Below are positions 30,839-37,479 of a stretch of DNA of 37,479 bases, piece by piece (position 1 is the first letter of the stretch; each line of letters opens with the position of its first letter). The notes below the pieces were generated by a model. It was not told the DNA's origin. It was given only the letters and a program-made list of their open reading frames with translations, and ran no database searches. The DNA is from Elusimicrobiaceae bacterium (GTDB lineage: Bacteria > Elusimicrobiota > Elusimicrobia > Elusimicrobiales > Elusimicrobiaceae): assembly GCA_017501565.1 (NCBI GenBank), contig JAFVWP010000135.1, forward strand, positions 1 through 37,479. The letters run 5' to 3'. The position numbers and the translations under genes are program-made.

Positions 30839-32422
30839 ATGTTAAAAATGTTTAATAAAGGCCCGAAGGTAATTAAGGGCAAAGAGACAAAAGACAACGC
30901 TAAAAAGCCTTTTGCTCTTTTTGGTAAAAATAAATCTGCTTCTGCCGCCAAAAAACAGGCTACGCCGCTGGCGAACATTTTTGATAAGTTTAACAAAATG
31001 GACCGCAAGCAAGCCTATACTTTTGGGGCAATCGGCTTGGCGGTATTTGTGGCTCTTCTTACATTAGGCGGTGCGTTGGCTAGTGCCCCGGAAGAAGACT
31101 TTTCCGATTTTGAAACCCGCGGGTACGATTTGGCCAATATGCCCTTTTCTACCGATGAAGCCGAAAAATATTTGCTGGCTTCCCGCTACCAAGACGTAAA
31201 AGGGAAAGACCAAATCGGTCTTTATTCGCCTGAAGAAAAGGCTGAACGCCAAGCAGAAGATTTAGCCGCGGCCGAAGAAGCCGCCGCCAATACGGATTTT
31301 GGCGGAGCTACTTCCGGCGGTTCTGCCTATGTGCCGGGCCGTTATTATGGCGGTGGCGGGGCAGGCGCCAAAGGAACACCTACGCAAGTAGGCAAATTAA
31401 ACAGCGCCGGTTTGAAAAGTGCCGGCGGCTCCGGTATCAAAAGTACCTTCGGCCCTACGGGAGATTTTTCTCCTTTTAAAGGCCAAGCGAAAGGAAAAGC
31501 GTTACCGCAAACTGCCGGAAAAGGCGACGCCCGCACCGCCTTGCGTCAGACCGCTCAAGGCAGCCGTGCCGCCGCGGGGCTTAAAAATGCCAAGTTGCTC
31601 AATGCCAAAAAAGCCATGATGGGCGGCGATATTAAAGGAAGCGGCGCTTTTATGGACGATAGCGGCGCGGTTAACTTAGACGCGGCCAAAGGTTTGGCAT
31701 TAGATACCAATGCTCCCGTCAGCAGTGCTGATATGAGCGGCTTTAACGATGCCGTCAAAGAGGCCAACGAGGCCGCCAAACAAGAAGCGCAAGCGGAAGA
31801 AGAAGACCAATTTTGGAGAGAATGGTGGGGTAATGTTTTAGAAACAATAGCCAATGCCGCCATACAGATCGGTACTTCTTATGTGCAAAGCAGTATAGAT
31901 GATGCCATCGCCACCCGACAGGCCGAAAATACGCAGTATGCTATTGAGATGAACAATGCACAATCTCAATATAATTATGAGCCTATTACCGAAACACCCA
32001 CTGCCGATCAGGTAGCCGGTAATAAAGACTTGCAAGACGCCTTAGACCTTACCCCGGGGGACGCTAGCAAGGGGCAAAACCCCACATCTTTATACAATAA
32101 AAAAGGGACTGAAGTGGCTACTCAAGGAGCCGACGGAAAAACCAATTGGAGTAAAGGATATGAAGAAGAATATACTTTGGGTAAAAAAGAAGCGGCAGAA
32201 TTAAACAGAAAAAACTTTGATACATGGGCTAAAACGCAAGGCGAAGAAGGGGCAGCGATGCTCAATAATATTGAACGTGCCAAAGCCGAAGGACGGGCCA
32301 ATAATTCTTATGATTCTAGCTCGGGTCGTTTGCCGCCGGCTTCTTCTTTCCAGGATGGGCACCGCCAGTATTATCAAGGGCGCTATTGGGTAGTACAAAA
32401 CGGAAAATGGGTACAAGAATAA
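30839..32422 (+). CDS. Unrecognised membrane-anchored protein, Gly/Ala-rich (accessory protein 1)
   Basis: I do not recognise this 527-residue product. It has a Lys-rich N-terminus (about 1-58), one TM segment at about 59-82 (FGAIGLAVFVALLTLGGALA), a Gly/Ala/Ser-rich low-complexity region at about 140-270 with YYGGGGAG, an acidic helical region (EANEAAKQEAQAEEED) followed by WREWW, and a polar C-terminus ending with aromatic, Gly-rich YYQGRYWVV-x-NGKW. The orientation is most likely cytoplasmic N-terminus with the bulk outside. It is the first gene after the strong promoter, with a GGGAG ribosome-binding site. It shares overall layout with the products of 32447 and 34010. Reading frame and codon use are typical for the window. 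Confidence 0.85.
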   Translation: MLKMFNKGPKVIKGKETKDNAKKPFALFGKNKSASAAKKQATPLANIFDKFNKMDRKQAYTFGAIGLAVFVALLTLGGALASAPEEDFSDFETRGYDLANMPFSTDEAEKYLLASRYQDVKGKDQIGLYSPEEKAERQAEDLAAAEEAAANTDFGGATSGGSAYVPGRYYGGGGAGAKGTPTQVGKLNSAGLKSAGGSGIKSTFGPTGDFSPFKGQAKGKALPQTAGKGDARTALRQTAQGSRAAAGLKNAKLLNAKKAMMGGDIKGSGAFMDDSGAVNLDAAKGLALDTNAPVSSADMSGFNDAVKEANEAAKQEAQAEEEDQFWREWWGNVLETIANAAIQIGTSYVQSSIDDAIATRQAENTQYAIEMNNAQSQYNYEPITETPTADQVAGNKDLQDALDLTPGDASKGQNPTSLYNKKGTEVATQGADGKTNWSKGYEEEYTLGKKEAAELNRKNFDTWAKTQGEEGAAMLNNIERAKAEGRANNSYDSSSGRLPPASSFQDGHRQYYQGRYWVVQNGKWVQE

Positions 32423-32446
32423 TTTTAGTTTTAAAAGGAGAGTTTT

Positions 32447-33931
32447 ATGAAAATGCTTAGAACTATTTTAAACAGCCGGTGGGGCAAGACGTCCGTTTCC
32501 ACCTTGCGCGTAGTAGGCGCCGCCGCTGCCTTGGGTGTGGCGGGCATTGCGGCCTGGCAAATAACGGGCTCTCCCGAAGAAATCAGCCCGGAAATGGCCT
32601 TTTCTTCTTCTGATGCCGATGTGGTCTATGTGGCGGGGAATGCCGGCCGCGGTGCATACAGCGGTGTCAGTTATGGCGAAGGGGGAGAGGTGCAATCTAC
32701 CATTCGTGCCAGACTTTCCCATAGCCAACGCATGATGAATGCCGAATTTGAAAAGAGCCAACTTGCCCAAAGCGAATTAGATGCCGCCGAAGGTAAGATA
32801 CAAGCCTATAAAATGGACGGCGCTTCCGGCGGGTTAGGCGTACAAGGTGCGTCTGCTACTTCCATGGGGGATTTTGGCAATACGGGCTCTTCCGCTGAAA
32901 TACAAGCACAGATGGCCGGATTTCAAGCTAAATTAGCCGAAGCCCAACAAACGGCCCAAGCCGCCGCGGCGGCCGGAGCAAGAGCAGGGGCCGAAGGCGC
33001 TAATGGCGATGCTACTTCCGCGGCCGTAGCCGCTATGCAAAAAGCCCAAGGCGGCAAATGGGCTATGAATGAGGGCATTGTCCGCAGTGGCGGTACGAAC
33101 TTGAATACGCTTGAGTTTGGCGGCACCAATATTAATACCAAAGAAGGTCATTCTGTTTCTCACGCCGAAAAAATGCGCGTGGGCGGTGTTTCTCAGATAG
33201 ATGAAAGAAATCCGCTGTATGCCGGGGGGCGCGATGGGGTATTCGGAAACGGAAAAATGAAAGTGGACACCTTGCAAGCGTATGCTAAAATGTCTGCTGA
33301 TACCACCAGAATGGGGGATAAGGCCACGGACGTATTTATGGCCGGAACAATCCAAAAGAAAGCGGCTTCTATCAATGGCACAAGAGCTACTACGGGTGGT
33401 AATTCCAGCTCTATGGACTTTGGGGAAAACAATTCTATTCCCGCAGATGCTTTTGATGCGGCCATTGACAAAACGGAAGAATTTGAAGCCGATCAACAAG
33501 CCTTGCGCGATGCTTTGAAAACTTTTGTCAATAAATGCGGCTGGTCTTCTTTGATTCCGGGATTAAACTATGTCGGTTATCTTACGATGCTTAAACAAAG
33601 AAATGATTTGTATAAACAGGTAGAACAATTCCAGGAAAAATGGGGTTATAATACTCCGAAAGAAAAAGCGTATTATGCCCAGTATGTAGGTCAAACGATG
33701 AACGTACAAGAAGATCATAACTTTGGTACAGACATTAGAGATATGGCTTATAATGCTTACCGCGCTATTGGTGGTAGCGGTCAACCATGGTATGTGTATA
33801 AACGTATGAAAAAACAGCTGTGGCAAGAAAATGAAGAAGAAGAAAAGAAAAATCAAGGTGGATCTTCTTCCAACAGAGAACCGCAAAATATTCACGGCGG
33901 TAGCAGACACAAAGGTGATTTGAATGTGTAA
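32447..33931 (+). CDS. Unrecognised membrane-anchored protein, Ala/Gly-rich (accessory protein 2)
   Basis: I do not recognise this 494-residue product. A basic N-terminus leads to a TM segment at about 20-40 (VVGAAAALGVAGIAAWQ), then coiled coil (SQRMMNAEFEKSQLAQSELDAAEGKIQ), an Ala-rich helix near 160-190 (AQQTAQAAAAAGARAG), GGTN motifs (SGGTNLNTLEFGGTNINT), an acidic helix (DKTEEFEADQQALRDALK), a moderately hydrophobic segment around GWSSLIPGLNYVGYLTML, and a charged C-terminus. It has an AAAAGGAGAG ribosome-binding site 24 nt after the first accessory gene. The third accessory protein repeats several of these elements, including GGTN. A helical rod or ring-forming structural role is possible but unproven. 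Confidence 0.85.
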   Translation: MKMLRTILNSRWGKTSVSTLRVVGAAAALGVAGIAAWQITGSPEEISPEMAFSSSDADVVYVAGNAGRGAYSGVSYGEGGEVQSTIRARLSHSQRMMNAEFEKSQLAQSELDAAEGKIQAYKMDGASGGLGVQGASATSMGDFGNTGSSAEIQAQMAGFQAKLAEAQQTAQAAAAAGARAGAEGANGDATSAAVAAMQKAQGGKWAMNEGIVRSGGTNLNTLEFGGTNINTKEGHSVSHAEKMRVGGVSQIDERNPLYAGGRDGVFGNGKMKVDTLQAYAKMSADTTRMGDKATDVFMAGTIQKKAASINGTRATTGGNSSSMDFGENNSIPADAFDAAIDKTEEFEADQQALRDALKTFVNKCGWSSLIPGLNYVGYLTMLKQRNDLYKQVEQFQEKWGYNTPKEKAYYAQYVGQTMNVQEDHNFGTDIRDMAYNAYRAIGGSGQPWYVYKRMKKQLWQENEEEEKKNQGGSSSNREPQNIHGGSRHKGDLNV

Positions 33932-33936
33932 TCGTT

Positions 33937-33960
33937 CTTGCGCGGGGACACCCGCGCAAG
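33937..33960 (+). other. Perfect 10-bp stem-loop without a T-run
   Basis: CTTGCGCGGG (33937-33946) pairs perfectly with CCCGCGCAAG (33951-33960) around the tetraloop GACA, 6 nt after the stop codon at 33931. No T-run follows on either strand, so it is not a standard intrinsic terminator. It lies 50 nt before the start of the next gene, whose ribosome-binding site GGAGGG is strong. A role in mRNA stability, processing or differential expression within the operon is possible. Confidence 0.7.
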
Positions 33961-34009
33961 GGCAGAAGAAGGAAAAAGTCGTTTTATTTTACTAAGGTCG
34001 GAGGGACTT

Positions 34010-35608
34010 ATGAAAGTCTGGAACTATTTGAAAAGTTGCACAGGAGCCATCAGCAAAGCCGGCGCGTTGGGTTTAACCGCCACTTTGGGTTTGGTGGGCT
34101 TGAATGTATATAACTTTGTCATGGACAGACCCGCTGTGGAAGAAAAAGCGGTCCGTTCATTAAGCCAAATTATGGCTTCGGGCGGGGATATCCCGGCGGA
34201 ATACACAGGCATTAACATTTCTGCCGACGGCGTGGAATTTGCCACCGCGGAAGAAATTGCCAAACGCGAAGGCACTTTTTTAGACGGCGGCAATGCCGCA
34301 GTAGATGCTATTAATGCCTTTGGCGGCCCCGGTGTGAAGGGGCAGGTGTTTACCGAAGGCGGCGAAGGCTTGGGCCTGGGAGCCAATAAAGCCTTGCGTG
34401 TCAATGCAGACGGCACCCCTGTTGATGGGGGAGCCAATGCAGACCCGGCCGCTGTGGCCGCAGCCGCCAGAGCGGGAGCCGCCGCTACCAAAGCCGGAGC
34501 TGAAAACGGCGCCGAAGGCGGAACCGCGGGAAATGCCGCGAATGGGCCGACTTTGAGCAGAGCCACCATTGCACGCGCCAGCGGTAGCAATTTGGGTAGC
34601 GGTACGATGTTTGGCGGTACGAATACTTCTTCCAACGGCGGTGCGGGTAATAAAGCCAATACCAATGTGGGAGCCAAATCTATCAGCGGTGCAATGCGCG
34701 AAGGAAGCACCTTCTTGCAAGTATCTGATTCTTTAAAGGGTACGACCGCCGCTTCTTATAAGCCGTCTAAATCCGTTCAAAAACCGAAACCGCAAAAAGG
34801 CCGCTTGGTAGATGTGGGGCTCAGCAATGACTTAAGAGGCATTGCCAAAGATATGGGTACGATTAAATTAGCCGCCATGCAAGGACGTACTACCTTGGGT
34901 GGTCCGCAAAAGGTCTATATGAACTCAAAAAATCTTACTTTTGCCGAAGACGGCTTTGCCGATGGGTCTATTGTGCCTACCAAGTCGTCTGGCGAGGGCA
35001 CCCCGGACCCGAGCACCCCGGACGGATTGGACGAAATGGAAGAAGATTTAATGGAAGGAACGGAAGATTTGGGCTTGCAAGAAGCAGAACGTAAAAAAGA
35101 AAGGAACGGGCTGAGAACGGCATTGTTAAGCTTATTAGGTGCTACCTTGGTCTCGATGGTTGCTATTTCCGCTTGTATGCAAAGCCCAGAACCTTGGGGC
35201 AAGGCGGTCGGTTGGGCTTTGGCCGGTGTTATGTATGCGTGCATCGCGGCACTTTTGGTTAGCTCTATTTTGTATGCCGTCAAATGGAAAGCTGCCAATG
35301 ATGGCTGGGTCATCGGCTCTTGGGTCGGTGTAGCGGCTATGATAGCTGGTATTACCTTGGCGGCCGTGGGTCAAGGATTCCAAAAGAAAGTTAATAAAGC
35401 TATTGAAAGCGTTATGGAATGGCTGGAAGGCGGTATTGGCGAAAAAGGAGCCAAAGCGGTTTCTGGCGCAGCCTTGGGGGTAGGCGGTAATCAACTCTTG
35501 AAAGGTGGCAAAGCCGGGGTTAACCAATTTATGGACGTGGTAAACACCACCAGCGACGGCTCTTTAACCAATACCGGCGCCGAAAATGCCGAAAATGCTG
35601 GGAAATAA
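34010..35608 (+). CDS. Unrecognised multi-TM protein, Gly/Ala-rich (accessory protein 3)
   Basis: I do not recognise this 532-residue product. It has an N-terminal TM at about 14-38 (AGALGLTATLGLVGLNVYNFV), a long Gly/Ala/Asn-rich region to about 250 with FGGTNTSSNGG, a basic linker (KPSKSVQKPKPQKG), an acidic helix (EMEEDLMEGTEDLG), then three closely spaced TM segments at about 370-390, 400-425 and 432-457, and a Gly-rich C-terminus. The C-terminal TM group, with a conserved-looking Gly pattern and repeated Trp residues, faintly recalls VirB2-like pilins, but no processing site supports this. I chose ATG 34010 because of the strong GGAGGG upstream; the longer frame from 33938 runs through the stem-loop. 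Confidence 0.85.
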   Translation: MKVWNYLKSCTGAISKAGALGLTATLGLVGLNVYNFVMDRPAVEEKAVRSLSQIMASGGDIPAEYTGINISADGVEFATAEEIAKREGTFLDGGNAAVDAINAFGGPGVKGQVFTEGGEGLGLGANKALRVNADGTPVDGGANADPAAVAAAARAGAAATKAGAENGAEGGTAGNAANGPTLSRATIARASGSNLGSGTMFGGTNTSSNGGAGNKANTNVGAKSISGAMREGSTFLQVSDSLKGTTAASYKPSKSVQKPKPQKGRLVDVGLSNDLRGIAKDMGTIKLAAMQGRTTLGGPQKVYMNSKNLTFAEDGFADGSIVPTKSSGEGTPDPSTPDGLDEMEEDLMEGTEDLGLQEAERKKERNGLRTALLSLLGATLVSMVAISACMQSPEPWGKAVGWALAGVMYACIAALLVSSILYAVKWKAANDGWVIGSWVGVAAMIAGITLAAVGQGFQKKVNKAIESVMEWLEGGIGEKGAKAVSGAALGVGGNQLLKGGKAGVNQFMDVVNTTSDGSLTNTGAENAENAGK

Positions 35609-35620
35609 TGGGACTGACTT

Positions 35621-35881
35621 ATGGCTAAAATAGACAGAACTTTAAGAAAGGTGTTTGCTTGGGCGGTGCTGGTGAGTATAGTGGCGGTGTTCATTGTAGT
35701 AATTGCACATTTTCAAAGTCAGCACCGCCAAGCCCAGCGGGAAGTGATTTACCGCAAGGCTCTAATGCAAGTAAAAAAGGACCGCGAAGCCCGCAAAAAT
35801 GAATACTTGCGCCGTTTAGAGCGCGAACGCGCCGAAAAGGCTTTTCAGGATAGTGCGCTTTTGGTGAAGCAAGAGCCTTAA
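35621..35881 (+). CDS. Small membrane-anchored coiled-coil protein (accessory protein 4)
   Basis: I do not recognise this 86-residue product. It has a short basic N-terminus, one TM segment at about 11-31 (VFAWAVLVSIVAVFIVVIA) and a strongly charged helix at about 33-77 rich in Arg, Lys, Glu and Gln, with heptad-like spacing. This suggests a coiled coil next to the membrane, as in FtsL/DivIC-like or other small adaptor proteins, but no family motif is visible. It lies 12 nt after accessory gene 3 and 20 nt before accessory gene 5, so it is part of the operon. Confidence 0.75.
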   Translation: MAKIDRTLRKVFAWAVLVSIVAVFIVVIAHFQSQHRQAQREVIYRKALMQVKKDREARKNEYLRRLERERAEKAFQDSALLVKQEP

Positions 35882-35901
35882 TCGGACGTAGGGAGTTTGT
35901 G

Positions 35902-37401
35902 ATGAAACAGGAAAAAACAAGTGTCCGGCAAGAGCCACAAGTGCAAGAAGTGAACTTGCGCCACGGCGAAAACCCGGTCCATCAAGAAAAGTCTTTGCAG
36001 AAACGCTTAAAGCAAAAACGCTTTTGGGTAGGATTAACACTTGTTTTTTTCCTGTTTTGCTTTATATTTATAATACCGGTAGGTCGTGTGCCGGGGTTGC
36101 GAAACCTGGCGTGGAAGATAGGCGTTTCGCAAACAGATGCCCAACAGATAAGCACCGGTAGAGTTTTGTGGAGTTGGGTGCGTAGCGGATTTAAACATTT
36201 CGGCTCTGCCGAAGATGAAATTTTGCTCTTTGATAAAATAGACCCGTATGCTGCCCCCCATGCAAAAGGGGAATCTGCCTTGTTTGATTTAAAAGCGCTC
36301 AATGCTTCCCGCCGCAAACGTGGCTTAAAGGCAGAAAATATTGACGGCATTTATAACGGGCCCGAAACGGAAAAGCCTTTGCCGGCATTAAATCATGCGG
36401 TGAAAGGGTGGAGTAAAGAAGCGCTTTCTTTTGCTACCCAGGCACAGAAACAACAGGAAGTGTACTTTTTACAAGATGCTTCTTCTTTAGATGTGGCTGA
36501 ACCTAATCAAGGCTCTTCCGATACGATTGCCCTGTTGCCCAAAGCGGCAATTGTGGGCGTCGTCGGGCCGCAAGATTGGGTGGCGGATTTGGCCTATAAA
36601 GCTGATGAAGCCCAAGGGGTAGAATTGCCGAAAACCGGGAAACAGGCAAGCAAAACGCAAGCCGTCCAACAGATGCTTGCCTACGCGCAAGCTAAAGAAG
36701 ATTTGGCTGAAGCATATTTATTAAGCCGCTCTGCCGAAAAAGCCTTGCACCCGATGCGCAAGCAACAGCTTGCCACTGCGGCTTATTTGGCGGGCAGTAC
36801 TGCACCGAGTGATTATGAAGTAGGGGGCGTTGTAAGCGGGGTTATATTAAGCGGAAAGGAAAAAGTAACTTATCAAGATCCGCAAGCTAAAAAAGATTTA
36901 TCCGATAAGCAGTGTGAAGCATTAAGCAAAAAAGTAAATGCAGAAGTGGCGCATAAGTTGGAGCAATCGCGCTTGATTGTGCAAACCATTTACCAAAGCG
37001 TGCCGAAAAGCTGTAATGACCGATGGGACCTTTGGAAAGGATATTTAGGCAAAGTTACTGCCTATTGCCAAGATATTCAAAAGATCGTACAGCCTATTTC
37101 GGGCCAATGCGGTATGCAGATTTATCGCCCCGGCACTTGTGAGGCGTACCGCTTAAACAGCTACGTTGAGCAATTGGGGCAAGTGTGTGAAAGCCTGGCC
37201 GCGGCGCAAGCAGTACAACCGGCCAAAAAAGAAAAAGTACAGCAGTTGCTTGCAGAGCAAAAAGAAATTGTAGAGCAGTTGACAGAAGGCGAAGTATTTA
37301 ATACCTTTAATTTAGGGGCAGAAGGAGATACTTCTGTCGGCAGTGAGGAGTTCTTCCCGGTTACTGAAGAAAACAAGAGTTGGCTTTTGGATATACGCTG
37401 A
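35902..37401 (+). CDS. Unrecognised membrane-anchored protein with a Cys-rich C-terminal domain (accessory protein 5)
   Basis: I do not recognise this 499-residue product. A polar, charged N-terminus (about 1-38) leads to one TM at about 40-62 (GLTLVFFLFCFIFIIPVG). The rest is predicted outside: helical segments rich in Ala, Gln and Lys, and a C-terminal domain at about 330-440 with six Cys (KQCEAL, KSCND, AYCQD, GQCGM, GTCEA, QVCES) that may form disulfides. Tandem GTG and ATG starts occur at 35899 and 35902; GGGAG at 35891 is better spaced for ATG 35902. It is the last complete gene in the window. No enzyme signature is visible. Confidence 0.8.
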   Translation: MKQEKTSVRQEPQVQEVNLRHGENPVHQEKSLQKRLKQKRFWVGLTLVFFLFCFIFIIPVGRVPGLRNLAWKIGVSQTDAQQISTGRVLWSWVRSGFKHFGSAEDEILLFDKIDPYAAPHAKGESALFDLKALNASRRKRGLKAENIDGIYNGPETEKPLPALNHAVKGWSKEALSFATQAQKQQEVYFLQDASSLDVAEPNQGSSDTIALLPKAAIVGVVGPQDWVADLAYKADEAQGVELPKTGKQASKTQAVQQMLAYAQAKEDLAEAYLLSRSAEKALHPMRKQQLATAAYLAGSTAPSDYEVGGVVSGVILSGKEKVTYQDPQAKKDLSDKQCEALSKKVNAEVAHKLEQSRLIVQTIYQSVPKSCNDRWDLWKGYLGKVTAYCQDIQKIVQPISGQCGMQIYRPGTCEAYRLNSYVEQLGQVCESLAAAQAVQPAKKEKVQQLLAEQKEIVEQLTEGEVFNTFNLGAEGDTSVGSEEFFPVTEENKSWLLDIR

Positions 37402-37479
37402 TAGATTTGTAATGTAGTTAGATGTATCCGGTCTTAATGCGCCCAGGCGGCCGTTAAGGCCTGCAGTACCCGAATTTAT
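37402..37479 (+). other. Tail of window without a recognised gene
   Basis: The 78 nt after the last stop codon hold no ORF of note. A weak self-complementary element (GGCC, 5-nt loop, GGCC, flanked by CAG and CTG) lies near 37446-37466. There is no T-run after it within the window, so termination cannot be claimed. Confidence 0.4.

Noticed and set aside
34024-34710. 228-residue Pro/Ala-rich open frame on the - strand
   Set aside because: It is the complement of the Gly/Ala-rich part of accessory protein 3; such low-complexity GC-rich stretches give open antisense frames by composition.
35116-35400. VirB2-like conjugative pilin in accessory protein 3
   Set aside because: The three TM segments recall such proteins only loosely; there is no signal peptide before them and no conjugation gene in the window.
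37440-37479. Possible terminator or start of an RNA gene at the right edge
   Set aside because: The stem is only 4 bp with a bulge, no T-run follows and the window ends before any RNA family could be recognised.

Overview
The window most likely comes from a diderm (outer-membrane) bacterium that is not a typical proteobacterium. The outer-membrane evidence is a PorV-like beta-barrel protein, a secretin, EnvC- and Ctp-type envelope proteins and many signal peptides. The mix of a Tad pilus locus, a PorV/FlgD-Ig protein pair and long runs of unrecognised Gly/Ala-rich membrane proteins fits Elusimicrobiota (gut lineages) best. That assignment is an inference from gene content, not proven by a marker gene. 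All convincing genes lie on the + strand. No tRNA, rRNA, CRISPR array, transposase or phage gene was seen.

Region 1 (1-5087) is housekeeping and envelope: the 3' end of an alkaline phosphatase gene, an FtsX-like divisome protein, an EnvC-like amidase activator with a degenerate LytM domain, a carboxy-terminal processing protease (S41) and tsaD. Region 2 (5092-7800) is a tightly coupled pair: a solute-binding-protein fold with no signal peptide, followed 3 nt later by a GAF-GAF-GGDEF diguanylate cyclase. Region 3 (7801-13885) opens with a probable promoter and a foldable leader. It continues with a 1624-residue secreted protein carrying about seven FlgD-like Ig repeats and a C-terminal domain resembling type IX sorting domains, then a PorV/PorQ-family outer-membrane protein.

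Region 4 (13917-25112) is a Tad (tight adherence/Flp) pilus operon: two Flp pilins, TadE, CpaB, a very short secretin, a TadZ-TadA fusion ATPase, a TadB with an unusual exported N-terminal domain, TadC, a TPR protein, a HAMP/PAS-like sensor, a small membrane protein and an exported thioredoxin-fold protein. It ends at a clear intrinsic terminator. The TPR and HAMP genes are each split by a single-base indel in a short homopolymer. Region 5 (25126-30676) adds a membrane histidine kinase, a REC-histidine kinase hybrid and a LuxR-type response regulator, then a third Flp-like pilin, a TadG-like protein and a second TadE.

Region 6 (30696-37401) starts at a near-consensus promoter with two hairpins in the leader and encodes five unrecognised membrane-anchored proteins. 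Three of them share the same layout and look like diverged paralogues. This block is the best candidate for an undescribed, probably pilus- or envelope-associated system.

A working model (inference): cytoplasmic ligand sensing feeds cyclic di-GMP and two-component signalling, which control a modified Tad pilus, a large cell-surface protein and an accessory envelope assembly.
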